A DNA stretch of 64,000 nucleotides from Adiantum capillus-veneris (taxonomy: Eukaryota > Streptophyta > Polypodiopsida > Polypodiales > Pteridaceae). Below the pieces are notes generated by a model that saw only the letters and a list, made by a program, of their open reading frames with translations, searched no databases and was not told where the DNA came from. Positions 54,921 to 64,000 of this stretch are shown here, one piece after another (position 1 is the stretch's first letter; each line of letters opens with the position of its first letter). Made by a program: the position numbers and the translations under genes. Location of the stretch: contig CM043942.1 of assembly GCA_014529385.2 (NCBI GenBank), positions 63,335,184 through 63,399,183 on the forward strand. Direction: 5' to 3'.

Positions 54921-55206
54921 TGTATTGTCCAACGACATCGGGATGGACGCCTGTAATATATCCGACCAGTGTGAACCTGGCCCTTTAGTTATGAAGTCCT
55001 ATAAATAGGACTTGAGCCTCATTTGTGAGATATCTAGTATGATCACCACACTTGGACTTTAGGCCCTTGGCTGCTTTGCCTGCACACCCGTATTGGTCTA
55101 GGCTTGATGATATGGGACGCCGGCTACCCTCGTAGCAGAGGTTTGCTTGCTTGGCTGTAGGCTTCCAGGCTCGGGGGTGAGCCCGTCTTGGCTCTATGGC
55201 TGGGAG
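54921..55206 (+). repeat. 3' LTR of G5, left part
   Basis: Begins TGTATTGTCC just after the polypurine tract AAAAATAAGGGGAGAAG (54904-54920). A TATA box sits in the palindrome GTCCTATAAATAGGAC (54996-55011). It is interrupted by the Copia element and resumes at 60391. Confidence 0.75.
54996..55011 (+). promoter_or_regulatory. Palindromic TATA box of the G5 LTR
   Basis: GTCCTATAAATAGGAC: 7-bp inverted arms around AA, containing TATAAATA. Position about 75 bp into the LTR. Confidence 0.55.
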
Positions 55207-55431
55207 TGTTACCATATACATGTGGTAGTGATGTGTGTGAACACACTAGGACCGCCGGGGCATTTTTTCCCTCTTTAGGAGGTTTTTTCCCCCGTGCATT
55301 GTATATACGCCCATCACTCTAGGGCTATCTATCTTTTCATTGCACACTAAGTAACACACTCTCTATTGTGTGCCTTGAGCTTCCTTCGTCTTCTCCAAGC
55401 TGTGTGTTTCTCTGCAACCCTAATTCCAACA
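55207..55431 (+). repeat. 5' LTR of the Copia element
   Basis: TGTTACC to CCAACA, 225 bp. TATATA at 55302-55307 is the likely TATA box. Confidence 0.95.
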
Positions 55432-55433
55432 AT

Positions 55434-55445
55434 TGGTATCAGAGC
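55434..55445 (+). other. Primer-binding site of the Copia element
   Basis: TGGTATCAGAGC, two bases after the LTR; complementary to initiator tRNA-Met. Confidence 0.95.
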
Positions 55446-55793
55446 AGGTCACGTCCTCCCGGGCTTAGTCGCCAGCTGCTCCAGCACACGCCTGCACACT
55501 TTCTCCGATTTCAGTGACCTTTGGCGAGCGTTCGCAGGTTGACAAATATTTTGGGAATGCTCGAAGAGCTCGGTCTGCTCAGAATTTTGATTTGGGCTCA
55601 TTTCGGCCTCCGTTTCCACTACGGGCAGTACTGCACAGGCTATTTCGTCATTTTGTGCAGATTTTCTGTCAGTGCCGCTTTCTGCATAACAGGTGCCTTA
55701 TAGTCTTCTATGGTTTGTGCTATATAGCACAAGTTGTTCCCACTCCATTTCTCCAATTTTCGAGCAGTTTTCACATCAGGTGCAGCATTTACC

Positions 55794-56676
55794 ATGGCTG
55801 ACAAAAAACAACACAGATGTGTTCAAGATGTTTGCTGCTGAGGACAGGTTGGATGGGGACAACTACCCTATGTGGGCTTATATGATGCAACATGTTCTTG
55901 TGTCAAAAGGTGTCTGGAACATTGTGCAGGGCATTGATGTACGTCCTGGTTCTGAAGATGTAGGCGATGTTGAGGATGTTGCAGGTCTTGCTGCAAGGAT
56001 TGCAGCTGTTAGAGTTGTTTTGCCTACGGCAGAACAAGCTCGTTGGGATGTTAAGGATGCGCAGGCTCATGCATTGATTGCGTTGTCTGTCAAGCGCACC
56101 ATTATTCCTCACATCCATTCAGCAAAATCTGCAAAACAGGCTTGGGATATTCTAGCAGGTCTTTATGCAAGCCGCAATGAGGCTAAAATTGCTTTGCTGC
56201 GTAAAGAGCTAGAGTCGAAGATTATGCATGAGGAAGATGATATGGACACTTTCCTTGCTAGTGTCAAGGATATCAATGAGCAACTCATTTCTGCAGGAGA
56301 AGTCATTTCGGACAGTTACCTTGTGCAGACTGTTCTTGATGCCTTACCAGATTCCTACCAGACTTTTGCTAGTACTTGGAGACTCATGACCCAAGGAAAT
56401 CCTGAAGTTGTCAAGTTTGATGCATTATGCACATTGCTGTTGCAAGAGTCACTTTCTAGAAAAAAAACAGGACTAGGCAGCGTGCAGTTGAACAGGCTTT
56501 TATTGCTTCTCAAAGAAAGGGTGGTAACAGTAATGCAGCCACTTCTTATGGTTCTGCTGCGAGTGGCAAAAATTCTGTTCCTAATGCTTCTGCTGGCAGC
56601 ACTTCATCTGGCAATTCTGGTGATAAGGGCAAAAAGAAGATGCGTTGCCATTATTGTAAAGCCAATGATCACTTGA
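55794..56676 (+). pseudogene. Copia gag with two frameshifts at A-runs
   Basis: ATG 55794 (MADKK) shifts at the A6 run (about 55803-55808) into the frame that reads DVFKMFAAEDRLDGDNYPMW, the N-terminal Copia Gag motif. The Gag core (AWDILAGLYASRNEAKIALL, LVQTVLDALPDSYQTFAS) follows. At the A8 run (56460-56467) the frame shifts again, to a Ser/Asn/Gly-rich linker leading to the zinc knuckle CHYCKANDHLIKSC (about 56643-56684). One base correction at each site restores one gag-pol frame. Gag forms the particle. Confidence 0.88.
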
Positions 56677-59600
56677 TCAAGTCGTGTCCTAAGTTGAAGG
56701 CCAAAGAGGCTAAGAAGAAAGAGGGTGGTTCCACTGCAAATGCTCGTTCCACTACAAATGCAGCCATTGTTGAGTCTTCTGTGAAAGGAGATTGTGATGC
56801 TGATGTTGATGCAGAATGGGCTTTTAGCGCAGATTGCACTTACAATCCTGCTGTCCATGATGCATGCTTGTCAGTTGCTGCAGATTCACATGTGTGGTAT
56901 TTCGACAGTGGTGCTACAAAGCACATTACCTCACATCGTGAATTGTTTACCTCTCTCGAGTCTGTCCCTCATGGGAATTCAGTCACTTGTGCCAACAACG
57001 CCTCTTATCCAGTTCAGGGAGTTGGAAAGATTGTGCTCACTGCTGCTAATGGCAGTTCCTTCACACTTGTTGATGCACTTTATGTACCTGGGATCAAGAA
57101 GAATCTCTTGTCTGTATCCGCACTTGCTAGACTTGGACTTGTAGTCAAATTTGTGGATGACAGATGTACAGTTCATGATCTCAGTTTTGGTGATGAAATT
57201 GTTGCATCTGGGCTTTTGTGCCGTGGGCTGTATAAGCTCACTTTGTACGACAAGTGTGGACAAAATTTTGCAAATGCTGTTGCAGATTCAAGGGCTATTT
57301 CAGATGCAAAACTTTGGCATGCACGTTTTGGTCATCTGAATTTTGCCAGTTTGCTGCTTTTGCAGAAATCTGCTATGGTTGCTTCTTTGCCGCCTCTTGA
57401 AGCACCTGTCAAACATGTTTGTGAAGGCTGTATTCTGGGTAAAATGCAGCGTTCTAAGTTTCCAAAGGATGGTTCAGTTAGGGCCACATGCAGGTTGCAG
57501 CTTGTGCATAGTGATGTTTGTGGGCCCATTCAAACTCCGTCCTTGGGCAATTACCTGTACTTCGTGACTTTCATTGATGATTACTCCAGGCATGCATGGG
57601 TATTTACGCTTAAAGCGAAGTCCGAAGTTTTTATGTGCTTCAAACAATTTTTGGCTATGGCTGAAAATGTCTCAAAATGTACTATGGGCACCCTCCGTTC
57701 CGATCGAGGAGGGGAGTATATGTCTCATGAATTTAATGCATTTCTGGCTAGTCGTGGGATAAAACACCAATGTACAGTGCCTTATACACCTCAGCTAAAT
57801 GGTGTTGCTGAGAGGAAAAACAGGTCACTAACAGAAATGGCACGATGTATGGTCAAAAGTCAAGCTTTGCCGCATTCTTTTTGGCTTGAGGCCATCATGT
57901 GTGCCACTTATGTACTTAACAGGTGTCCTACGAAAGCTTTGCAGTCTACTACTCCATATGAAGCATGGCATGATAGAAAACCTTCTATTGAGCACATGCG
58001 TGTTTTTGGCTGCTTGGCATATGCTTTGGTGCCACAAGTGCAGCGCAGAAAATTGGATGATAAGGCTGTCAAATGTATTTTTGTTGGTTATAGTGCTGAA
58101 AGCAAAGGTTACAGGTTGTATCATCCGCAAACAAAACGTATTCTGGTTTCACGGGATGTAGTGTTTGTGGAAGATTCTGTTCAGCCCTTGCTGTCATGTA
58201 CTAGAGACAATAATGTAAGCTCACAAGACATTTATGACACTTTGTTGCCTCTTTTCAGTGGTGGAAATACGAATGTAAGTTCCAATGAGGCAAATGTACA
58301 GCCTATGGGGGTTTCTGAAAATGTTTTAGAACAGCCTATTACTGATGCAGATGTACATGATGTACTTGATGAGGAAAGGGCTGAAAATAAGCAGGCTAGA
58401 GGTATGCCAAAATGGCTGGTGCACACTTTGCGTGACAGTAAGTTGGATGCACCTTTATCTAGTCGTACTCGTTCAGGCTCTCGCCATGCATCTTATGCAT
58501 CAGATTGTTATGCTTTGGCTGTGTCTAGTTTACATGATGTTGAGGAGCCTCTGTCTTTTGATGAAGCACAGAAATCAGAAAATTGGATTGCTGCCATGAA
58601 ATCGGAATATGATGCACTTATAGAGAATGACGCATGGACTTTATGTGATTTGCCTCCTGGCAAAAAGGCCATTGGTACGAAGTGGGTTTCCAAGTTGAAA
58701 CGCAAGCCGGATGGTGAGATCGATCGCCGTAAGGCTCGACTTGTTGCAAAGGGTTATGCACAACAAAAAGGCATAGATTATGAAGAGACTTTTGCTCCCA
58801 CTTGTCGTATGACTACTGTGCGTTTTCTATGTGCATTGGCAGCTCATTTTGGTTGGGATGTACATCAATCAGACATTGTTACTGCTTTCTTGAATGGTGA
58901 CATATTTGAGGAAGTTTATGTAACGCAGCCTCGCGGTTTTGTCATAAAAGGACAAGAGGACAAAGTGTGCAAATGTAAGAAGGCTTTGTATGGGTTGAAG
59001 CAATCTCCTCGTGCTTGGTATGAGAAAGCTGACACTCATTTGGTTAAACGAGGCTTTCGTAACAGTCCAACAGAAAGCACATTGTATGTAAAGCGTGAGG
59101 ATGATGTATTTCTCATTGTGGTTCTTTATGTTGATGATTTGCTGATCACTGGACCAAATGAGAGACATATTGCTGAATTTAAGGCTGACTTGAATGCTAC
59201 TTTCAAGATGAAAGATTTGGGGCTGTTGCATCATTACTTGGGTATATAGTTTAAGCAGTGTGATGGTGGTATTGCCTTGTGTCAGAAAAGTTACATAGAG
59301 ACATTGCTATGTAAGTTTGGACTTGATGATTGCAAACCTATTGCCACTCCCATGGAAACAGGTTTGAAGTTGAGTCTACATGATGCTGGCGATCCTGCTG
59401 ATGTCAATTTTTACCAAACTGCTGTTGGCTGCCTCATTTATGTATGCAACACGAGGCCAGATATTCAGTTTGCAGTCTCTAAGGTCAGCAGATTTATGCA
59501 TAGCCCAGGGTCTAAGCATTGGCAGGCTGTCAAGAGGATTTTCCGCTACCTTAGTGGCACTTTACATCTTGGCTTGTTTTATCCCAAGGGGGGATCATTG

Positions 59601-60083
59601 CCGCCAGACTTACATGCTTTTTCGGACTCAGATTGGGCTGGTTGTTTTGACACGCGAGTGTCCACAAGTGGTTTTTGTTTCATGCTTGGCAGTTCATGTA
59701 TATCATGGTTGAGCAAGAAGCAACCTACTGTGGCCACTTCGACTTGTGAGGCTGAGTACAGGGCAGTCTTCACAGCTACGGTTGAGTGTGTATGGCTCAG
59801 ACGCCTTATGGCTGACTTGGGTGTTGGACAGGACACTGCCAACACTATCTACACTGACAGTCAGAGCGCATTGGCAGTTGCGAGGAACCCAGTTTTTCAT
59901 GCTCGCACAAAGCACATTGAGGTGCATTACCACTATGTCAGGGAGAGGCTCTCAGCAAGAGAGATCAGCTTGGCTTATGTGCCAACACAGGACAACCTTG
60001 CAGATCTTTTCACAAAGGCATTGTCTCGTGAGAAGCTTGAAGCTTTCCGCAAAGCTTTGGGCTTACTCCCCTTTGTGGACTGA
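56640..60083 (+). pseudogene. Copia pol: protease, integrase, RT, RNase H
   Basis: 869 codons to TAG 59247-59249, then the same frame to 60083. Zinc knuckle; protease VWYFDSGATKHIT (about 56895-56933); integrase zinc domain (LWHARFGHLNF to HVCEGCILGK) and core with HSDVCGP, LRSDRGGEY and LNGVAERKNRS (Asp, Asp, Glu); RT with KARLVAKGYAQQKGIDYEET and VLYVDDLLITG (about 59125-59155); RNase H with DSDWAGC and YTDSQSALAVARNPV. The only stop is in HHYLGI*F, where relatives have Gln (CAG to TAG). All catalytic residues remain. Confidence 0.92.
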
Positions 60084-60158
60084 TCCTGTCCTCAGGGCAT
60101 GGCACTTCCCTTTACTCATGTGCCAGCTCTCGTTCACCGCATCACTCCAGGGGGGATT

Positions 60159-60385
60159 TGTTACCATATACATGTGGTAGTGATGTGTGTGAACACACTA
60201 GGACCGCCGGGGCATTTTTTCCCTCTTTAGGAGGTTTTTTCCCCCGTGCATTGTATATACGCCCATCACTCTAGGGCTATCTATCTTTTCATTGCACACT
60301 AAGTAACACACTCTCTATTGTGTGCCTTGAGCTTCCTTCGTCTTCTACAAGCTGTGTGTGTTTCTCTGCAACCCTAATTCCAACA
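60159..60385 (+). repeat. 3' LTR of the Copia element
   Basis: 227 bp, preceded by the polypurine tract AGGGGGGATT (60149-60158). Differs from the 5' LTR by C-to-A in CTTCTCCAAG and one extra TG. Confidence 0.95.
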
Positions 60386-60390
60386 GGGAG

Positions 60391-60560
60391 GTGAGCCTCA
60401 CTACGCGTGTATAGGTGTGAGTTTGGCTTCTGTCATGTCATGTGTGCAGGATGGATCCGGCAAGGAATAAACAGTGAAGATCTAGGTTTTACACTTCCAC
60501 AAATCCTTTTCTTTTCTTTCCTTGCGTTAGTGATTCCTTTTAGCTTGAACGAAGGTTCTT
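60391..60560 (+). repeat. 3' LTR of G5, resumed part
   Basis: Continuation of the G5 LTR after the Copia element. The end is not determined; TGTCATGTCA and GTGTGCA near 60440-60450 are candidate termini. A GA-rich stretch follows (60590-60638). Confidence 0.45.
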
Positions 60561-60639
60561 TTACTTTTCCCTAAGAGAGGGAATGAGAGAGTGTGATAGA
60601 GATGTGTAGAGGGAGAGAGAAAGAGAGAGAAGAGGAGAA

Positions 60640-61771
60640 TGACACCCGATGGGGTCCCAACAAACCCTCTCAAGAGCCCCCCATACCATTGCCGATGTGG
60701 TATTTGCTTAGATTAAGTAAATGGAATGTACACACAATGCAATACCTCAAAATGGACACTCTACTGACTCAAATAATGATTTATGCTGTGGTAACTCCTC
60801 AAGACGAGATACCTCAGGTACTAATTTGATGCGCCTTTGGATCCGTCTCGATGTGGGATTGCGGATGGCCACCAAGGGGAAGATCTAAGGCTAAATTGCT
60901 CTCTTGATGTGAGAGGAATGAAGGGCTGAATTCAGGTTACAAAAACGTAGATCTGCGACATCAAACGCAGCAAATCTCTCGCATAAAGCAAAGCTGAAAA
61001 CGCAGATCTCGATGATGGCGATGATGGGCAGCAATGGAGCACTCCATGCCGGCGAGGGGAGGCTCGATGGGCTGCCAAAGTACCGGACCCCAACGGAAAA
61101 CTACAAGAGCAGCTCCGAGCTGTTTTCTGGCGACGAAAAGGGCTGAAATCTGAAAATGCTGGTTGGCTGGGCTGAAATCTGCAAGAGCTGGTGCTGATCT
61201 GCAGTTGCCGAATCGCCAGGCTGATCTAGGACAAATGTCAAAAACGCTACGCTGGTGCACTGCAAAATGCTGAGGGCTGATCTGCAATCTACAATTGCTA
61301 GGTTCATCTACAACTTATGTTGAAAACGTTGAATGCCTTGCTTCTTTTATAGGTGAAATATTCTGGTTATAAACTTGTTTGGGCTTAGGTAGGGCAAACT
61401 GTCCACCACACCTAACAAATAAATTATTAAAATGATTAATTAAAAAGTTAGGCCACGGGTTCCAGTTTGGGTGAAACTGTCACACATCTACCCACCCGGG
61501 ATTCCTCTAGCCTAGAACTACATGAACATCCTGCAAGATCTCCACCATACTATAACAACATCTATCAAAACGTGTGTACAAACCATTGATGCAAGAGGGT
61601 TCCAAAACTAGAAAACCTAATCTAAAATAATTGTCCGGACATGCAGGTCCTCCGAACAGGATCACAAAATTGCCGGTTCTAATCCTCCTAGGATTCTAGA
61701 CACTCCAAACTAGGAAGAAAGGGAAAAACTGGCGCTGGAAGTCGATGAAGCACGTCCATGTGCACGTGACA
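60640..61771 (-). repeat. 3' LTR of G6 (minus)
   Basis: On the minus strand it starts TGTCACGTGCACATGG (61771), just after the polypurine tract TAAGCAGGAGGGGA (61772-61785). A possible end is GGGTGTCA at 60640, giving 1,132 bp. It contains repeated CAGATTTCAGCCC-like segments (61020-61290). The left boundary is less certain because the other LTR is outside the window. Confidence 0.6.
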
Positions 61772-61806
61772 TCCCCTCCTGCTTAAGGTGAGGTACGGAT
61801 ACCGAT

Positions 61807-62292
61807 CTACATGGACTCCTTGTATGAGGCTAGCATATATGGATAGTGAATTAAAAGGTCCTCGTCCACCGAGGCATTTGGATGTGTCCCTCGATCCTTG
61901 AATTGGAGGAAATGTTGCTTTGCTTCCTTCTTATTGCCAAACTCAAATGGGAGCATTCGAAAATGCTTCAACTTGGTGACAATGATCTCCGGTGGTTCTT
62001 CTTTTGGATTGCTCCTTGGAGGTCCACCCTTGTGGCGGTAAGTCGACACGTCCATTGTGGAAACTCGTTGTGCCTCCTGTAGACGCTCCAAAGGAACGGC
62101 CATGTGAGGTCTTGCCTTCTGGAATTTGACCATCCTTGGCTTGAGTGCCTTGAAATCCATACAAAACTCAAATGAGTTTGGTTTCTTACGAACAAAGAGA
62201 AATGGTAACCCAAAAGACCAAACCTCGGGAGGACGAAGCCTCCTAAAGAAGAAATCACCTGGTTGGTTTCTTCCTTGATGTGGGGTTAACAT
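61807..62292 (-). pseudogene. G6 RT remnant fused to a tail
   Basis: A 161-codon frame. Its first third reads VWSFGLPFLFVRKKPNSFEF then CMDFKALKP, the first RT blocks of Gypsy pol. From there it passes into KFQKARPHMAVPLERL and an unrelated polar tail (GGPPRSNPKEEPPEIIVTKL). The catalytic FLDD or YVDD region is absent, so a large deletion joins the RT start to the element's 3' end while leaving the frame open. Confidence 0.65.
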
Positions 62293-62335
62293 AGATCACA
62301 ACCTCTTATGCTCCTTGCCGTAGCTCTCTGTTTTC

Positions 62336-62760
62336 CTAAACGTGAGAGATGAGAGGGAGAGTCGGGATACCGCTCTCGCCTCGAACGAGGACAAGCTGCG
62401 ACACATTACCGTTGATGAAAAACACAAGCTTCTTCCACTGGATAATGGGTTTAAACCTGCGAACCCACTTAATGCCAAAAATAATATCGCATCCTGCAAG
62501 TTTAGAGACTACAAAAAGACGACTAAATTGGGTTTGTTGAATGATCAACTTGACATCATCACATTCTTTAAAGATCATAGTGTCCATGCCTTAACAGAAC
62601 CCCTTCATTGCGAGGGTGTGGATAGAAGAAGTCTTCAAGTCTGAAGAGGTGCATGTTTCACAAGAGATTCACTTATGACACCTTGAGAACTTCCAGAATC
62701 AAACAACACAATGACCCTTTGACCATTAACATGTTCATAACATTTTATGAGTTCATCCTC
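62336..62760 (-). pseudogene. G6 protease domain
   Basis: VIVLFDSGSSQGVISESL (about 62710-62655, minus) has an intact DSG active site. After a stop and a frame change, LFVVSKLAGCDIIFGIKWVR (about 62510-62455) supplies the second half, with FGIKW in place of LGxxW. It belongs to the aspartic protease of the Gypsy polyprotein. Confidence 0.75.
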
Positions 62761-62926
62761 TTTGAAAGCCCCTCCTGCTTAGCTTCTTGCTCTACCACAC
62801 TCATAACATTCACTTGAGGAATAGAGTCAGAAATTGACGCAATAGAGTTTTAATTTTTGAGATTTTTTCTTAGGACACTCTTTCATGTGACCTACTACGT
62901 GACAATGAAACATCTATGTTCCTTTG

Positions 62927-63173
62927 CATACAATGCAATGTTCTTCTTCACTTAATTGACCACCTAAAACTCCTTGAGGAATCTTTCCATCAGGTGTGAG
63001 GTGAGGCTTATCAGATTTTCCTTTACCCTTGTCCATAGATGCACTCGTTGCATACAATGCTCATTCTTCTTCCCTTAATTGACCACTTAAAACTCCTTGA
63101 GCAATCTTTTCATCAGGTGTGAGTTCAGGCTAATCATATTTTCCTTTACCCTTATCCTTAAACTTATCGCTCT
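62927..63173 (-). repeat. 41-codon tandem duplication in the G6 linker
   Basis: Two units of about 123 bp (62927-63049 and 63050-63173). On the minus strand both encode DKGKGK, then LTPDxKIxQGVLxGQLxEEE. The length is a multiple of three, so the duplication kept the frame when it arose. Confidence 0.75.
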
Positions 63174-63990
63174 TTGCTTGAGATTGAGATGGAGAATTAG
63201 ATTGAGAAGAAGAAATGGACGAGTTCTTTGTATTATTACCATTCCCATTAGAATTATTATCCTTAGACGAGTCATGAGAGGAAGAGTTACCATTACCTGA
63301 GGCCGTCTTAAGCTTATTCTTGTTGTGCTTCATCTCTTGGAGTTGAGCCAAACGTATAGCTTCTTGCAATGTCTTCGTATCATCGGCTTCCACATCAAAC
63401 TTGATCGGGTGGTCCAATCCAAAGAGAAAAGCCTCCGATATTTCCTCACCCGATTTCCGCAATTGTCCACCTAACTGAGACACACAGTTAGCATAAGACA
63501 TCACAGGCTTACATTGTTGAGACGAAGCCCGAAAATCCTCTTTCAATAGCTTCAAGGACTGTGGAGGTAAGAAGCGAGTCTTTAGATCCTCCTCAAACTC
63601 CACCCAACTAAGCTCGAGAGGGGGAACGAGGATAGACTCGGAATGGGCAGCCTTGTGGGCTTTCTCCTTCTTCATCCACTCATCCTGCCAAGTGATGGCA
63701 TCATCCTTGAGATGAATGCAAGCCAAGAGAACTTTGTTATTATCAAACTTTTTAACAACCACAAAATAGGATGTAAATTGATGTAACCAAGAATAAATGA
63801 CAACAGTATTCATTTTACCAACATATTTATTGAACGTCATCTTATCGAAATTGGTTCGTTGGTCGTCCCTGTAGCATTGGTCGCCTTCGCGATGGTCTTG
63901 GCAAGCTTTTCATAATCGGGCTCCCAAGAAGGGATATCGGATCACACCACCAAAGTGTTAATGAGATCACACATGGTTGCCCTTTCTTAC
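63130..63990 (-). pseudogene. G6 gag
   Basis: An upstream frame from about 63990 (SDIPSWEPDYEKLAKTIAKATN) shifts near 63845 into the frame 63840-63130. That carries the Gag core: VLLACIHLKDDAITWQDEWM, LSWVEFEEDLKTRFLPPQSL and SYANCVSQLGGQLRKSGEEI, then a Ser/Asn-rich linker (GNGNSSSHDSSKDNNSNG) and a Lys-rich end. The zinc knuckle lies further on. The N-terminus is close to the window edge. Confidence 0.8.
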
Positions 63991-64000
63991 CAACGCCTCG

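Larger units (their letters stand above)
55207..60385 (+). mobile_element. Ty1/Copia element, complete, TSD GGGAG
   Basis: 5,179 bp in the G5 LTR. GGGAG is repeated at 55202-55206 and 60386-60390. LTRs of 225 and 227 bp differ by one substitution and one 2-bp indel, so this is the youngest insertion seen. Primer site, gag, protease, integrase, RT and RNase H are all present in Copia order. Coding defects are few: two frameshifts at poly-A runs and one TAG. Confidence 0.96.
61772..64000 (-). mobile_element. Gypsy element G6 interior, running off the window
   Basis: Read right to left from the window edge: gag (about 63990-63130), a linker with a 41-codon tandem duplication, a degraded zinc knuckle (about 62885-62925), protease (about 62750-62340), a short RT remnant (about 62290-62130) and the polypurine tract. 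Most of RT, RNase H and integrase is deleted. The 5' LTR would lie beyond 64000. Confidence 0.8.

Noticed and set aside
1-64000. CRISPR arrays, operons, bacterial promoters or ribosome-binding sites
   Set aside because: The window is eukaryotic. The tandem repeats seen are LTR leader or 3'-end arrays without spacer structure.
1-64000. tRNA, rRNA or small nuclear RNA genes
   Set aside because: I found no cloverleaf or rRNA-like stretch by reading; the only tRNA-related sequences are primer-binding sites. A tRNAscan-SE run would settle it.

Overview
This 64 kb window is plant nuclear DNA made almost entirely of nested retrotransposons, and I see no convincing host gene. The evidence is plant-type Ty3/Gypsy elements (one with a chromodomain, one with the TGGCGCC primer site), a Ty1/Copia element with the initiator-Met primer site TGGTATCAGAGC, three LINE families, and an insert of plastid ycf2 at 4948-6197. 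The ycf2 copy reads more like the long fern or gymnosperm type than the flowering-plant type, so a fern or another non-flowering vascular plant is my inference (low to moderate confidence).

Layout. 1-4947: two head-to-tail 3' ends of LINE-A (microsatellite-tailed); the second is split by Gypsy element G1 (2056-4692, TSD TATAT). 4948-6197: ycf2 insert. 6198-16653: one LINE-B copy split by chromovirus G2 (7965-15555, TSD ACTTG/ACGTG). G2 has itself lost its 5' end to a minus-strand gag-only element, TR1 (7972-10644). 16654-21025: LTRs and Gypsy scraps on both strands. 21039 to about 26530: minus-strand LINE-C. 26531-29240: GC- and AC-rich low-complexity DNA with palindromes, unexplained. 29482 to about 38030: Gypsy G3, split by a nearly full-length minus-strand LINE-B (29701-35667) flanked by a perfect 15-bp TSD. 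38031-40233: Gypsy fragments and a solo LTR. 40234-52868: the large Gypsy element G4 (12.6 kb, TSD ACACC). 53480-60560: Gypsy remnant G5, whose LTR carries a young Copia element (55207-60385, TSD GGGAG). 60640-64000: minus-strand Gypsy G6, running off the window.

How the parts relate. Nesting gives a relative order: LINE-A before G1; the 16654-17113 LTR before LINE-B copy 1, then G2; G3 before the complete LINE-B; G5 before Copia. The Copia LTRs differ by one substitution and one 2-bp indel; the G4 LTRs by about five substitutions. Most premature stops in the younger elements could each come from one C-to-T change (CGA, CAA or CAG to a stop), as expected from methylcytosine decay.

The most unusual element is G4. 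Its gag-pol is one open frame of nearly 3,000 codons broken only by stops. It has four zinc knuckles, a second retropepsin-like domain after the integrase, an in-frame integrase deletion that removes the catalytic glutamate region, and an extra 140-codon ORF behind a splice-acceptor-like sequence.
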